Below are positions 46,191 to 57,601 of a stretch of DNA of 64,000 nt, piece by piece. The notes beneath the pieces are model-generated. The model saw only the letters and a program-made list of their open reading frames with translations. It was not told where the DNA came from and did not search any database. The position numbers were made by a program, and so were the translations under genes. The DNA is taken from positions 983-64,982 of the forward strand of contig JH153549.1 in NCBI GenBank assembly GCA_000226015.1, read 5' to 3'. Position 1 is the stretch's first letter; each line of letters starts with the position of its first letter. Source of the stretch: Mnemiopsis leidyi. Lineage: Eukaryota > Ctenophora > Tentaculata > Lobata > Bolinopsidae.

Positions 46191-47454
46191 ATTTTGATGG
46201 TATTAGTTTTCATCATTGTCTGGTGTAGTTGTGAAGTATTATTGAGTCTCATAGAAGAATCTGATTGTTCAAAATTTCTTGTTTTCTGTGAGTAGACTCG
46301 GACAAGGGACACAAGTTGTTAATTGCTAATCACGTTCCGATGTTCAACATCATAATCCATAATCATACTCAATAAATGTATTTAATTTGTAGTGATGAAA
46401 TGGTTTAAACCAGAAATTTTGAACAATCAGATTTTTCATCATTGGTAATTTGCTGGTATACGAAGACAGTTGTAAGATCCGTTATTTCGGATGAAGTACA
46501 GACGCTCCAGTGCAAAAATGAGGCATTAAAATCCCAATGACGGTTTAAGACGGGGTAAAATGTGCGAAACTCCGTAAGACATCGTCAAAAATAACAAGGT
46601 AAATCTGAGTGTGTGTAAACCATTAACCAGCGTAACAAAAAACAACAGAAGAAGGTTGGAATATTGACCCTAACAAAATCTAGAACCTCTGCAGACCTCT
46701 TCCAGTACGTACTCTAAATTTTCAGTCATCCTGCAGAGCCCCCAACCCTGATTGGTTCAGCTTGATGTCTCGTATTTCCCGAAAATCCAATCGGAGCAGC
46801 TAGATTTTCTGGAACATGGAAATTATAGAGATCAACAAGCAATGATTTGTTTCGTAATTGCTGCAACTTATCAACTTGGCATCGACAGCTTTTCTCGATT
46901 GCCCTATGTGGAGTCTACAGCATGCATCCTTCTTGTTCTAAGTTTTACACCATAACAAACTATTTTAGTGTTTTCAACGGATTCTTTCTCACATTATACG
47001 CGGTGTAAATGTGCAGTGCGATTTAGGCACAAGCCTGCCTTTCACGCGGGACGAAATGAATCGATAATCAAGCTCATGGTCAAGAACTATAGACGGTGTT
47101 CATTATTGAAAGTGAATGTTCAAATTACTGGAATTGATACCTTTTAGTGACCATGTAAAACGAGGCAGTGTATTTGGTATTGAACATTGCGTCATTGCAT
47201 TTCACCTTATAATTTCGAATACCTAGTCACCACCGGTTTTATTATCCGAAATCAAGTTGACCTTCTTTGTAATTGGAGATTACAGAGTTTTGTAAGCTTT
47301 TTTACCAGTCATTACAAAGTCAATGATGGAAAGTTGGAATTTAGAAACATGCGACAAGCATAACATCACCCGTGATATGCAGATAACATATAAAATTAAT
47401 AAAGTAGACCACTAGCTTGATAACAAATACCGCCGAGCTGTTAGCAGTTAGTAA

Positions 47455-47523
47455 CTTGGTAACTAAGTTAGTTGATTATTAACTTAGTTAGTTAATTAGT
47501 AACTTAGTTAGTTATTTAGTAAC
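47455..47523. repeat. Short tandem repeat built on AACTTAGTTAGTT
   Basis: About three diverged copies of a 25-bp unit (TAGTAACTTAGTTAGTTATT). Confidence 0.75.
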
Positions 47524-48591
47524 TTGATGACTGATTACTCCTGTGTTAAAGGTTCAATAGTTCACAGTCACAACAAATCTATAGGTTACAATAAACGGTG
47601 ACAGCAACCTTACTTCTGAGAAAAATCGGAACTTGACCATCAAATGTTTCGGCTTAGAAGTAGATAGAAACGAAATTCACACGAGATCAGAAAACAGAAA
47701 TCACACGGTCACATACTAAAAACGGAATGAGTATGCTACTGAGAGATGAAGACGGATTTAATAGCAAGCACATCAAGGGGGAAGTTTTTAAATCAAGTAC
47801 AATCTCATTGTATTAGTCAGACTTTCTGACCGGTAATTTTGAAAGACTCGTTGCAACTATAAACAACATAAAATACACTGTTCTTGTTAATGATTGTAGT
47901 TATACTTAGACAGCATGCATTTATGAGCAGTGACTCTTGAATAAATGTATTTAAATACTTGAGTCTAATAGAAAATGCTGGACATGACAAACTGCGAGCG
48001 TTTAAAAATTTGAATTTTGAAAAGCTAACCGTTGTCAGCATTTTGAGGAAATTAGATGTGGGTTATAGTTTGGCAGATGGACATGATTTAAAATGCTATG
48101 GGCATTGTCTGTTATTGTTGCTGATAGTAATGGGGTGGTTTATAAGTTTATGTTTTAACGTTAAAAATTCTGTCAATATGAGCATTGAGCTGATGTCTGT
48201 GCATTTCAGAAAAACTCCGAGAGACTTAGACCGCCATTTTTGTCAAATTTGATTGTAAGCTTTTTGAGTATTACTATTCGAAGTAATAAGCAGTGAGTTA
48301 TCCTTCAATTTAAGTTATTCCATTTGGCGATTACAATAAATGTTACAAAGTCGCTATCAAATCAATGGTGTTTAAATCAAGTATTTATATGTATCTATGT
48401 ACACTAACACATTGTCTGACCGTTAAACTTAACATTTATATATGATTTGACAACGTTAAACGGCTTATATTTATAATTAATAAATGATAACATATTGTTC
48501 AAAGTTCTCAGTTTCAATCGGCAAGATCTGATTTCGATACTAAACTCGATCCTATAATATTGTTAAAAAACTAAATCCATAAATCCCTATG

Positions 48592-51500
48592 TTAATCTGC
48601 AAAAACCGCTGAGTCCATAACTCCTATTCCTATCGCAATTCCACCTTCGTTGTTCGCTGCTGGTTTGGTCCTTATCAGAGGTCCAGCTACTTCGTTTACC
48701 AAGATCTGGGGTTATAAGAAAGGCGTTAATAAATTTTGAAATTAAAAGGCAGTCGACAGATTTCGGCAAACAATTTTCATGATTTTCCAAGACATCTAAC
48801 AAAATTTAACGAACCTGTTTTTTAGAGTCTGCAACAAAAACACAGAATAGTCCTAGCTCTCCTGTTGTATCGAAAATCTCCGTCAACTTCGCTCTTTCGT
48901 TCGGTTCATGTTTTACTGCCCTGTTGATAGAACACGCTCATGTGTTGTAAAGTTTTCCAACGCAATAAAATCAAATAGGTAAACAAATCTATCAACTGCA
49001 GGACGCAGGTCCGCTTTACCAGCTATATATAAGACAAGTTTAAATACTTGCTATTACTTATGAGACATAATACTGGCTCGTGCTGAGCTGAAAACCTGTT
49101 GGGGACGAGTGGGGGAGTAAGACGTTGCATCAGAACATACGCCTCCCTCTCGGCCGAGTCGTGGAGCTCAGTTAACTTCTTGACCATGTCTTCGTCCCAG
49201 ATATTGTTACCGCCCCCCTCTCTACTAGGCTTCAACACCCACCCTTTCGGGTTATCAAACGCTGGGGGGTGAAGCTTATCCGTTTTGAAAATCGTGTAAA
49301 TGATCCTCTCACACAGCACACTCAGTTAAATTCGAGTTCTTTGTTGATTTAAAGTTAACGCTAAACAACTGTTGAATCTGCTGAGTTATTTACTAAAATC
49401 TGTTAAAAATCAAAGTAAGAAGGATCAGTTTCTTCACCTACCGAGCTGGGCAGCTCTATCGCCCTCCTTGCCTGGGGACAGCTGGTGGAGCTCCGCGAAT
49501 ACAGACCTCACCAACTTGGACTCTTCCTCTGAGAGATACCTGGCAGTGTGTTTAGAATGACGTCACAGGTAAACTTGGCCTGAGTAACCTCGTCATTATA
49601 TTCGTGTCATGTTGCAGGAGCTTTAATTGAATTTCAACCTTGATTACTTGTTCTAATTCTATTATTATTTTTGCCATACAGAAGTACATCTCTACCCCCT
49701 TGTATGTGGTTTTTGGGATGAAATATATGTTTTGTCCTTAAAAACCGCGTATAGTAGTGGGATCGCGGACTAAAGAAGGACAGACTACTGAGGCGCGATC
49801 GAGGGATCAGGTACTTCTGTACTAATATAAAGTTTCAGTGATGTTCTTCAAGAATCGCAATATAAGATAAAATAATGACATACTTCTCCACTACCCCTTG
49901 TTGCAGGTAAGCTTGTTGGAAATACTTCAGATTGATGCACTGATGACGAATATTCGGCACGACAATCGCCCGACACTTCTCTATTCTGAGCCGAGTTTCC
50001 CAATGTCGCTCTGTCTTGTAGTGGTCCTCGTTCCACATGCTCCTAAAGTAGAAGACTCCTACTTCTTTTCCTCTCACGTAGTACCTGAGAGACATAAGAG
50101 AGGTATAGTTCACTGGTTCGTATACGGACAAATACGAGAAACTTTTCAAAGAACTGAAATTTTCAGGAGAATGTATGGTATGAGTATGCAATATGTTTAC
50201 AATGTACAAGAACAATATACAAGAACTCTTGAATTGTATACATTGTAATGTTTGGTACAAATATACACTTCACAGTCCTCAGGATCATATATTGTACATT
50301 GCATATACTGTATAGTGCATACTGTGTACAATTCAAGGTGTACATTGTACACTGTACATCATGTGCACGCTGTACACTGTAAGTGTACTGTATACACTGT
50401 ACCTGTTATCTGAAGTCAGTTCGCCCTCCTCCATAAACTCCTCGTAGGTCATTTTCATGCTCATGATACCATGTTCATCCCACAAAGTGTCTATTATCTT
50501 CTGCTGGTCAAACCAGTTAAAGTCGTCCGGTGCAACTAGGACAGTTTCAGACTTCAGTAAAATAGATATTCAAGTCCATGTAATCAATGGAAAGTTTCTA
50601 AGAGATTCTCTGATTAAGGATTCGTTAAAAGTATGCAAAAGACAAAAAAATTACCTAGGAACAGAAAGACACTGTCAGGTCTCTCATAACAGCCCCAGGC
50701 GGTAGCAACTCCTCGCACCATTGGTCGAAGTGACTTCTCATAGGGCTGCTCTCTACCGGGAAGTTCCCTAGCCAGGACTTGGTTGTGTAGCTCCATAGCG
50801 TGTGTACCTGTTCCTAGTAGAGCTGCTGACATCAGGTTAGCTTCTACCTGGGGGGTATAATGTGGTACTGTTACCATGGTTACAGTGATGTGTTACTGTT
50901 ACCATGGTTACAGTGATGTGGTACTGTTACCATGGTTACAGTAATGTGGTACTGTTACCATGGTTACAGTGATGTGGTACTGTTACCATGGTTACAGTTA
51001 CAGTGATGTGGTACTGTTTGTTACCATGGTTACAGTGATGTGGTACTGTTACCATGGTTACAGTGATGTGGTACTGTTACCATGGTTACAGTGATGTGGT
51101 ACTGTTACCATGGTTACAGTAATGTGGTACTGTTACCATGGTTACCATGATGTGGTACTGTTACCATGGTTACAGTGATGTGGTACTGTTACCATGGTTA
51201 CCATGATGTGGTACTGTTACCGTGGTTACAGTGATGTGTGGTACTGTTACCATGGTTACGGAGATGTGGTACTGTTACCATGGTTACATTGATGTGGTAC
51301 TGTTACCATGGTTACAGTGATGTGATACTGTTACTATAGTTTCAGTGATGTGGTACTGTTACCATGGTAACAGTGTGTTCCCGTCCCAAGTAGAGCTGCT
51401 GACATCAGGTTAGCTTCTAACTAGTGAGGGTTTTAATGTGGTACTGTTACTATGGTTGCAGTGATGTGTTACTGTTACCATGGTTACGTGATGTGGTACT

Positions 51501-53183
51501 GTCACCATGGTTACAGTGATGTGGTACTGTTACCATGGTTTCAGAGATGTGGTACTGTTACCATGGTTACAGTGATGTGGTACTGTTACCATGGTTACAG
51601 TGATGTGGTACTGGTTACCATGGTTACAGTGATGTGGTACAGTCACCATGGTTACACTGGTTACAGTGATGTGGTACTGTTACCATGGTCACAGTGATGT
51701 GGTACTGTTACCATGGTCACAGTGATGTGGTACAGTCACCATGGTTACACTGGTTACAGTGATGTGGTACTGTTACCATGGCCTGGTTACACTGATGTGG
51801 TACAGTTGCCATAATTACACTGGTTACAGTAATGTGGTACTATTACCATGGTTACAGTGATGTGGTACTGTTACCATGGATACAGTGATGTGGTACTGTT
51901 ACCATGGTTACAGTGATGTGGTACTGTTACCATGGTTACAGTGATGTGGTACTGTTACCATGGTAACAGTGATGTACTATTTCCACGGTTACAGTGATGT
52001 GGTACTGTTACCATGGTTACAGTGATGTGTTACTGTTACCATGGTTACAGTGATGTGGTACAGTCACCATGGTTACACTGGTTACAGTGATGTGGTACTG
52101 TTACCATGGTTACAGTGATGTGGTACTATTTCCACGGTTACAGTGATGTGGTACTGTTACCATGGTTACAGTGATGTGGTACTGTTACCATGGTTACAGT
52201 GATTTGGTACTGACTACTGTTACCATGGTTACAGTGAAGTGGTAATGTTACCATGGTTACAGTAATGTGGTAATGTTACCATGGTAACAGTGATGTGGTA
52301 CTGTTACCATGGTTACAGTGATGTGGTACTGTTACCATGGTAACCGTGTGTTCCCGTCCCAAATAGAGCTGCTGACATCAGGTTAGCTATTCATGTGGGA
52401 ATGTAAGTTGTGACAGAAGAATCTACCAACAGTCAAGAAAGTGGCAACAAACCATTTTGAATGCTCCGTTGTGTATAGCGTCCTCTCCTGATGGGTCGGG
52501 ACAATGGAACATGTAATCATGCCTGTACATCCCCAAAGTAATTTGATCTTCGTCTGACTGAAGATTGAACGGGGCCGTAGGGTTACAATTCGTTTAAATT
52601 TTCGCAAGTCTGATTGTCTGATTTTTCAGTTTCACTTATCTTTTCAGTGGAAATTATGGAATAAATTATTCCAGAAAATTCTGGTTGTCGAATTAAGAGG
52701 CAGATAAAATTTTAATGCGACTTATAAATTTAAAAAGATACCATCTTTTTCTAACCACACATTGGAGATATATTTCCAAAAGCCTTTTTGCCAAGTAGTC
52801 GACTTTGGTACAAGGCTCTATCGTCCTTTTGACAAACTCAACATCTCGACTTGACAGTTCTATCAGCTTATTAAGCGGTTCCTGCAAGATTTTCGTCAGT
52901 TTAAAATATTATCAGAAACAGTCTAGTCGACTACAAATACAAATGTAGCTGCAATGTAGAAAAAAACTTCCGTGTAGGACTGCATTTTGCTTTCAGCTAC
53001 ACAATATAATATGCCATTACAAAATCGAAGTCTGCAATTAAGAAACAGTAGAGAAAGAACTTCTGTTAGAAGATTCCCGACCTGGGCAGTGACAAGATGG
53101 TTGTAAGCTTGTCTGGAAACAGGCGTTGGAAGCAAAGTCACGTTGATGGCTCGAGGTACCCCGTTTGTCAAGAAGCATCCTCC
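48592..53183 (-). CDS. GSS: Glutathione synthetase, eukaryotic type (N terminus not found)
   Basis: ATP-dependent ligase that joins gamma-glutamylcysteine and glycine to make glutathione in the cytosol. Ten exons were read: 53082-53183, 52756-52881, 52453-52557, 50655-50847, 50403-50535, 49884-50084, 49442-49539, 49096-49261, 48815-48920 and 48592-48705 (TAA at 48592-48594). All phases agree. Landmarks of the family appear in order: GCFLTNGVPR, YRHDYMF, GVFYFRSMW, the Gly-rich ATP-grasp loop WVLKPSREGGGNN, TGELGLFCVFV and the C-terminal IRTKPAANNEGGIAIGIGVMD. The family's first roughly 30 residues before GCFLTNG must be on an exon above 53183 that I could not identify. The intron 50848-52452 is enlarged by a minisatellite. 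Confidence 0.95.
50180..50402. repeat. Degenerate TGTACA-rich intronic repeat
   Basis: Irregular repetition of GTACACTGTACA, CATTGTACA and TGTATACA-like motifs in the GSS intron between exons 50403-50535 and 49884-50084. No exon is visible. Confidence 0.6.
50860..52345. repeat. ~27-bp minisatellite filling a GSS intron
   Basis: About 50 copies of a unit like GTTACCATGGTTACAGTGATGTGGTACT, many identical and others with short insertions such as an extra TGGTTACAC. Two non-repeat islands inside or at its end (about 51375-51421 and 52347-52391) are copies of the 5' edge of the neighbouring GSS exon. Confidence 0.95.
51391..51418 (-). pseudogene. Partial copy of a GSS exon edge inside the minisatellite
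   Basis: Matches the start of exon 50655-50847 (codons for EANLMSAALL) but the 3' splice site has changed (ACTAG in place of ACCTGG on the plus strand), so it is unlikely to be spliced in. Confidence 0.85.
52363..52388 (-). pseudogene. Second partial copy of the GSS exon edge
   Basis: Same exon piece (ANLMSAALF) at the far end of the minisatellite, lacking the splice site and the first codons. Together with the copy at 51391 it marks duplication of a block that included exon sequence and repeat. Confidence 0.85.
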
Positions 53184-54565
53184 CTGAAATACATAGCTCG
53201 TATAACAGAGATTACTGGTGGGAATGGAAACTAGTTACCAGTGCAGTTTAAGGTTGAAACCAATACGTTATGTTAGAACAAAGCAATGGAACTGTGTAGA
53301 CCCTATTGCAGAGAAAGCGCTGATACTGATCCGCAGTGTTCTGATCTGCCGAGTTCAGAACCCGATCTCTTTCTTCGTCCAACTTCATTGTATTTGTAGA
53401 GATAGCCTAACAATCTTTACACGAACAACCTTGTAGACAGCAATCACTTCAAAATATATCAGGCAGCAGTCCCGTGAAATTACTCGAAGAACTAGAGAAT
53501 TGAAATGTAGGGCTACTGGTCTGATTCTGATTATCGGAACACAGCGATGTGGTTGGCTACGCTCAAAGTTCAATCTGGCTGATGCGACCCTAAATCTCGA
53601 TCTAATTTCACGGTCCGGTTGAAACTTCGTGACGAAACCCGAGCTGAGCACAAAAAGTTTTGATCCGTGGAATATCGATTTGTTTTTATATGAACTCGGA
53701 GATAAATCTCCAGCCGCTAATTAGATCTAGAAACAGGTGCATGAACTGCGATATAATAAACGTAATTGCCGGAAAAATTGGATTATAGTCTCAAATTTTT
53801 GATATATGCGCCAAGTCTTAACTCTAAACCAGGGCGTTTCGCCGCCTTTTCAGAATGACATCATTGTGATAAATTAATTAATAGCAACGAAAAAGGATCG
53901 AAGGTCAAAGCAAACGTAGGTTTTTCTTAACAATGACCGAGCAAATAACACAATGGGTAATATAATAATAATCTTGTGTGCTTCGTAATAATTCTTGCTA
54001 CTGCTAATGTCATTTCCTATCTCGCCCTGGCGTCCTGCTTTTAGTTTTAATGAGCAACAAAAACTTGCTAATTTCATTATCAGATCAGGGACATGTTGTG
54101 TGTGTTTTATCTCTAGCTCTGGAAAATGTATCACTATCAACACCGGATGACCCGATTGGTGTCAAGTAACAAACTAAGTGAACAAATGAAATATAAAGCG
54201 GCGAAGTCGGGATCGACGTTCACGATGAGCTACTTATAGTACTAATATGACTTTTATACGTGGTAAAGAGGCAGTCTATGACTATTCTTCGGAATATGCT
54301 AAAAACTTTTGACTTTTGAGGTACGTACGAAATGAATATAGAATCATAAATGATGTCGAGTTTTAACTCTCGAGTATGACTTCAGACTTTTTATTGATCA
54401 CCGACATAATCTACATTACAGAAACCTTGAATATACCTGCTGTGATAAACTTAAAGTCCAACTGAAAAGCAACAAAAACAACATAGATCGATATAAGAAT
54501 GTAAAAAAGTTTATCAGAGGCAGAGTCGATACTTTACCAATCACCATGTATCAGGTGACCAATCA
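53184..54565. other. Region upstream of mapped GSS exons
   Basis: Should contain the GSS first exon(s) and promoter. I found no convincing exon. AT-rich with short unsupported open frames. Confidence 0.4.
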
Positions 54566-54946
54566 CCAAGTTTGATTGATTGATTGAAAGCCCCGAGGGG
54601 CACCACTACGGGCTTCTAAATCGTTTTATTAAAATATAATATAATCAATTATATATCAAATAAATATGGTACACAAAAATCAATATCAAAGAAAATGAAT
54701 TAATGGTATTAGGAGCGTTAAATTTTCACACATTCTTTAAATATCTAGGTACGTAATGCTTGCCAGCACTTCAATATCAAACAAAAACTTTTGACACGCT
54801 GTCTTTCTTAAATATCTCACAAGTTTAAGAAGGTGCGACGCATTTTGTGTAATTTTATATCACGGCGTTTAGAAAGACATGCAGTTTACACGCATTATCA
54901 TTTATTATGGTTTACGTGTAATGAAGATAAGCACTATAATACCGTC

Positions 54947-54956
54947 NNNNNNNNNN
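54947..54956. other. Assembly gap (10 N)
   Basis: Run of undetermined bases; true length unknown. Confidence 1.
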
Positions 54957-55017
54957 CTTCTTTAGAAATTACATTTGCTTGTCTTAGGATTCAGATATCT
55001 TGACTTGAAACTCATTA

Positions 55018-55610
55018 TCATCCTGGATTATAAAAACGTTGGACAATGTTCAAATATCGGACACGTAAGGGAAGTGGTCCTCTCCTAAAACCAAGGGCCA
55101 AGAGAATACAATGGATCCAGCACCTTGAAAACATTGCCTTCCCTGACTGGTTCAGGTGGAGACCGTCACGAGCTAAGTGTGATAAGCCAAAATAGATATT
55201 ATCAAACAGTTTAAGGTTCCTACTACGAAGCGATAGTTGTAATATTAACTCGTTTGTTCTGTCTATAGCGTAGTTCATGTCGTTAAAACGGTCAGCATTC
55301 ATGGACAGCGGAGAAATTGAATCAAACAAAAATTGCACACGACAATCACGAAATTTATCGATAAAACTTTTAACATGGTTGTGAAGAGTTATTGGGTCGG
55401 CACCATTCCTTTTCAAGTCATTGACACCGGCTGATATGAGCAGTGCTCATTGAGCACGACGTCCATTTTTCGGATTGAATGCTCGTGGAGATGAAGGTCC
55501 CGTAGGAGAAACAGGTCTTCTCTAAATGCTACGGTCGGCTCGAGAAGATCGCTGCAGTCAAAGGTAGCATTTTTGGAGTCTGAGAGGATGAGCACACGCT
55601 TTGGCCTTGT
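55018..55610 (-). other. Fossil element part: SGNH/GDSL-hydrolase-like region
   Basis: Contains the block I nucleophile-like RVLILSDSKN, a GVND-like block and the C-terminal DGLHLNQSG (block V Asp-x-x-His). SGNH esterase domains are known in first ORFs of CR1-type LINEs and in some tyrosine-recombinase retroelements. Confidence 0.65.
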
Positions 55611-55639
55611 TTGGATTGTGTTAGCATTAATAGTGACTG

Positions 55640-56160
55640 GAGACGCTGCTGTGTTAGGCGATGGATGTGTTGGAGGCGGTGCACTGACCAGGGTTCTGCA
55701 GGTTATGCTAATCCGTGTGCCTTTGAACTCCTCTCGACTAATCCGGGGAACGCTGTGATCAAAGTAGCGTTGGCTGGACCGTGACATTATGTACAAAGAA
55801 CCGTGCTCCGGAGTGATACTAACCTTCTCATACTCACCCGGCGGTTTTCGCCTAAAGACAACTGGCCTAGGCCCTCCTAAGGTTATGGTTAGGATCGAGC
55901 TGCTTGGGTCAATCGAAGGCTCATTGTCACTGTGGGGAGGGATGTTTGCATTGTTCGAGTCATATTTAGTCACAAGAAAACTGTTGGAGGACACAGGTAA
56001 GTCCGGAAGTTGTTTTAGCTTGTCAATTATAGACTTGAGATATGGATTTGAGACAATGTCCCTGGCCTTATGGTGGCTCCCCCCATATTTGTATGGCAGT
56101 TCACCGTAGTACGCGGTTTTTCTATTGCCAAAGTCACGGTCGTAATCAGTGACGGAGTCC
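55640..56160 (-). other. Fossil element part: AlkB-like 2OG-Fe(II) dioxygenase region
   Basis: Motifs in order are the metal ligands H-S-D (NIPPHSDNE), then ILTITLGGPRPVVFRRK, HGSLYIMS, the distal His in YFDHSVPR and the 2-oxoglutarate/substrate arginines in RISITCR. This HxD...H...RxSxxxR order is diagnostic of the AlkB family. The members act on alkylated or methylated nucleic acid; the substrate here is unknown. Confidence 0.75.
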
Positions 56161-56230
56161 AAAATGTCAGCCGTGAACTCACCAAACGGATTTCCCTCAT
56201 ATAACTCGTAAGGGCACGGGTTACCTTGTT

Positions 56231-56818
56231 TCAGTGAACTGCAGGGTGTACCGCGGAGGGCGATAGTGGTGGAGCTGGAGAGGATATGAGCGTGTTATCT
56301 CCTCTTTCCGGAACTGTGACTGGTGCTTGCAGGTCTGCTATCAGGGTTTGCGCAGCGTCTATGTTCTTCTTCAGTTCCTCCATCTGGGAGTTTGCCTCTC
56401 CAACGTGCCTCGAAAAGTTTAATGTTAGGTGGTTCAGTCTCTTAGTTAGCGTGTCACCGTCAGTCATGAGGACATGTTTGAAGTGCTGTTTTAGTGAGTT
56501 CTCCCGTTTTTTCTTAGTGCAACGCGTTTCGATGAAGGCGCCAATGTCGTCGTGTATTCTTGCTAGTTCGCCTGTTATTTGTTCGTCGCTGAGCGTGTCT
56601 ACTAGGTCGATGCAGAGTTGGGGACTAAAGCATCGTATGTGTGTTTGTGTTCCTTGGTCTACTCTATCGACGAGAACTGGATTCGTACCTGTGCACGTTG
56701 TGTTTGCTAGGTAGCCCTCTTTAGATTTTATCGTAGCGGGGGGCATGCCGCTACCTAGCAGCCCGTTGATGTGTTGAGAAGCAGTTCCATCTAGGTTCTC
56801 GTGCTCTGTGTCCTCCAT
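56231..56818 (-). other. Fossil element part: coiled-coil region
   Basis: About 195 residues, starting MEDTEHENLDG, with a charged helical middle (KKKRENSLKQH, then EANSQMEELKKNIDAAQTL) and a Pro/Ser-rich end. Resembles the first-ORF proteins of retroelements in style, but no named domain is recognised. Confidence 0.6.
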
Positions 56819-56850
56819 CTGGTCAGTCCGAGATCAGGCGATCTCACAGC

Positions 56851-57601
56851 TCACAGTTGTAATCTTATCAGCAATCCAACGCGATGTGATAAGAGCAACG
56901 AAATAAAAGTTGTATTGAACGGAAAAATGATCTTGATCAAAGTATCAGGTGACATGATGATGGTTTAACCTTTTTTTCACTTCACCCATGAAAATTTAAT
57001 AATCTATCCAGGGGACTGGGGAGTGTGTCACATTTCTTAATTACTATTAGGTACTCGGGAAACACCTACTACTCGGGAACACCTTCTACTTCTTTTTGCT
57101 TGACCAATTCCTGCAGTCCACTAATCACTTATATTTAAAAAGCTTATGTTCAGCCTTAACAATTCAACTATGAAAGTGATGTATTAGATGTTGGTGTATG
57201 TATAATTGCTAATTGACTAACATTACATAAAATTTTACCTCGGCCTCATTTGTGTGTACATCTTTGTGTGAGCTGTGTTGCTGTTTGTTACCTGTTATGC
57301 TATGTTAGCTTAGATAGTTCAACTACACTGTATTACTATCATTAACTTTGTACTTGTAGTTGTAACATCAACCATTCACATCTTGAAATTCATGCAGTTT
57401 TAACATCGACCAGACCAAAATGTGTCATGTCGGCTTTTCTCTGCACTTTAATTCGTCATCAAATGTTTGCGGCAGTAGTCTTTCGTCTAATTTCAAAAAA
57501 ATACGATGATTAGCAATGAAGCAACCCAATATGCTCGATTCAATTCTTGATCAATAGTTCGCAGTGTTGTGAATTAAAATAACATTTCCATTTTCTGTAC
57601 G
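56851..57601. other. Upstream region of the HD phosphohydrolase gene
   Basis: AT-rich, no coding signal. Presumably holds the promoter of the gene starting at 57602; no clear TATA box or initiator is recognised. Confidence 0.5.

Larger units (their letters stand above)
42283..48591. other. Intergenic region without a supported gene
   Basis: 6.3 kb between the start of the Ig receptor and the end of glutathione synthetase. It should include the Ig receptor promoter. Open frames are short, lack motifs and splice context. Small repeats are a ~30-bp duplication (STATE: CATAGTTATAGTACCCAAT) at 46118-46190 and an AACTTAGTTAGTT repeat at 47455-47523. Confidence 0.5.
54566..56850 (-). mobile_element. 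Retroelement-like fossil with coiled-coil, AlkB-like and SGNH-like parts
   Basis: On the minus strand the element starts near 56850 and ends with a GC-rich hairpin (GCCCCTCGGGGC-like) and a TCAATCAATCAATCAA tail near 54566-54585, the kind of short-repeat 3' end seen in CR1/L2-like LINEs. Its parts are a coiled-coil region, an AlkB-like 2-oxoglutarate/Fe(II) dioxygenase region and an SGNH-hydrolase-like region. No reverse transcriptase, integrase or long terminal repeats are visible, so family and autonomy are uncertain. It looks broken, with perhaps one or two breaks, and of moderate age because the motifs remain sharp. A 10-base assembly gap (54947-54956) lies in its 3' part. Confidence 0.65.

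Noticed and set aside
47959-48252. 97-residue plus-strand open frame with a hydrophobic stretch
   Set aside because: AT-rich, no splice context, no similarity I can name; likely chance.
51452-51697. 81-residue repetitive open frame (YHGYSDVVL repeats)
   Set aside because: Translation of the GSS intron minisatellite.
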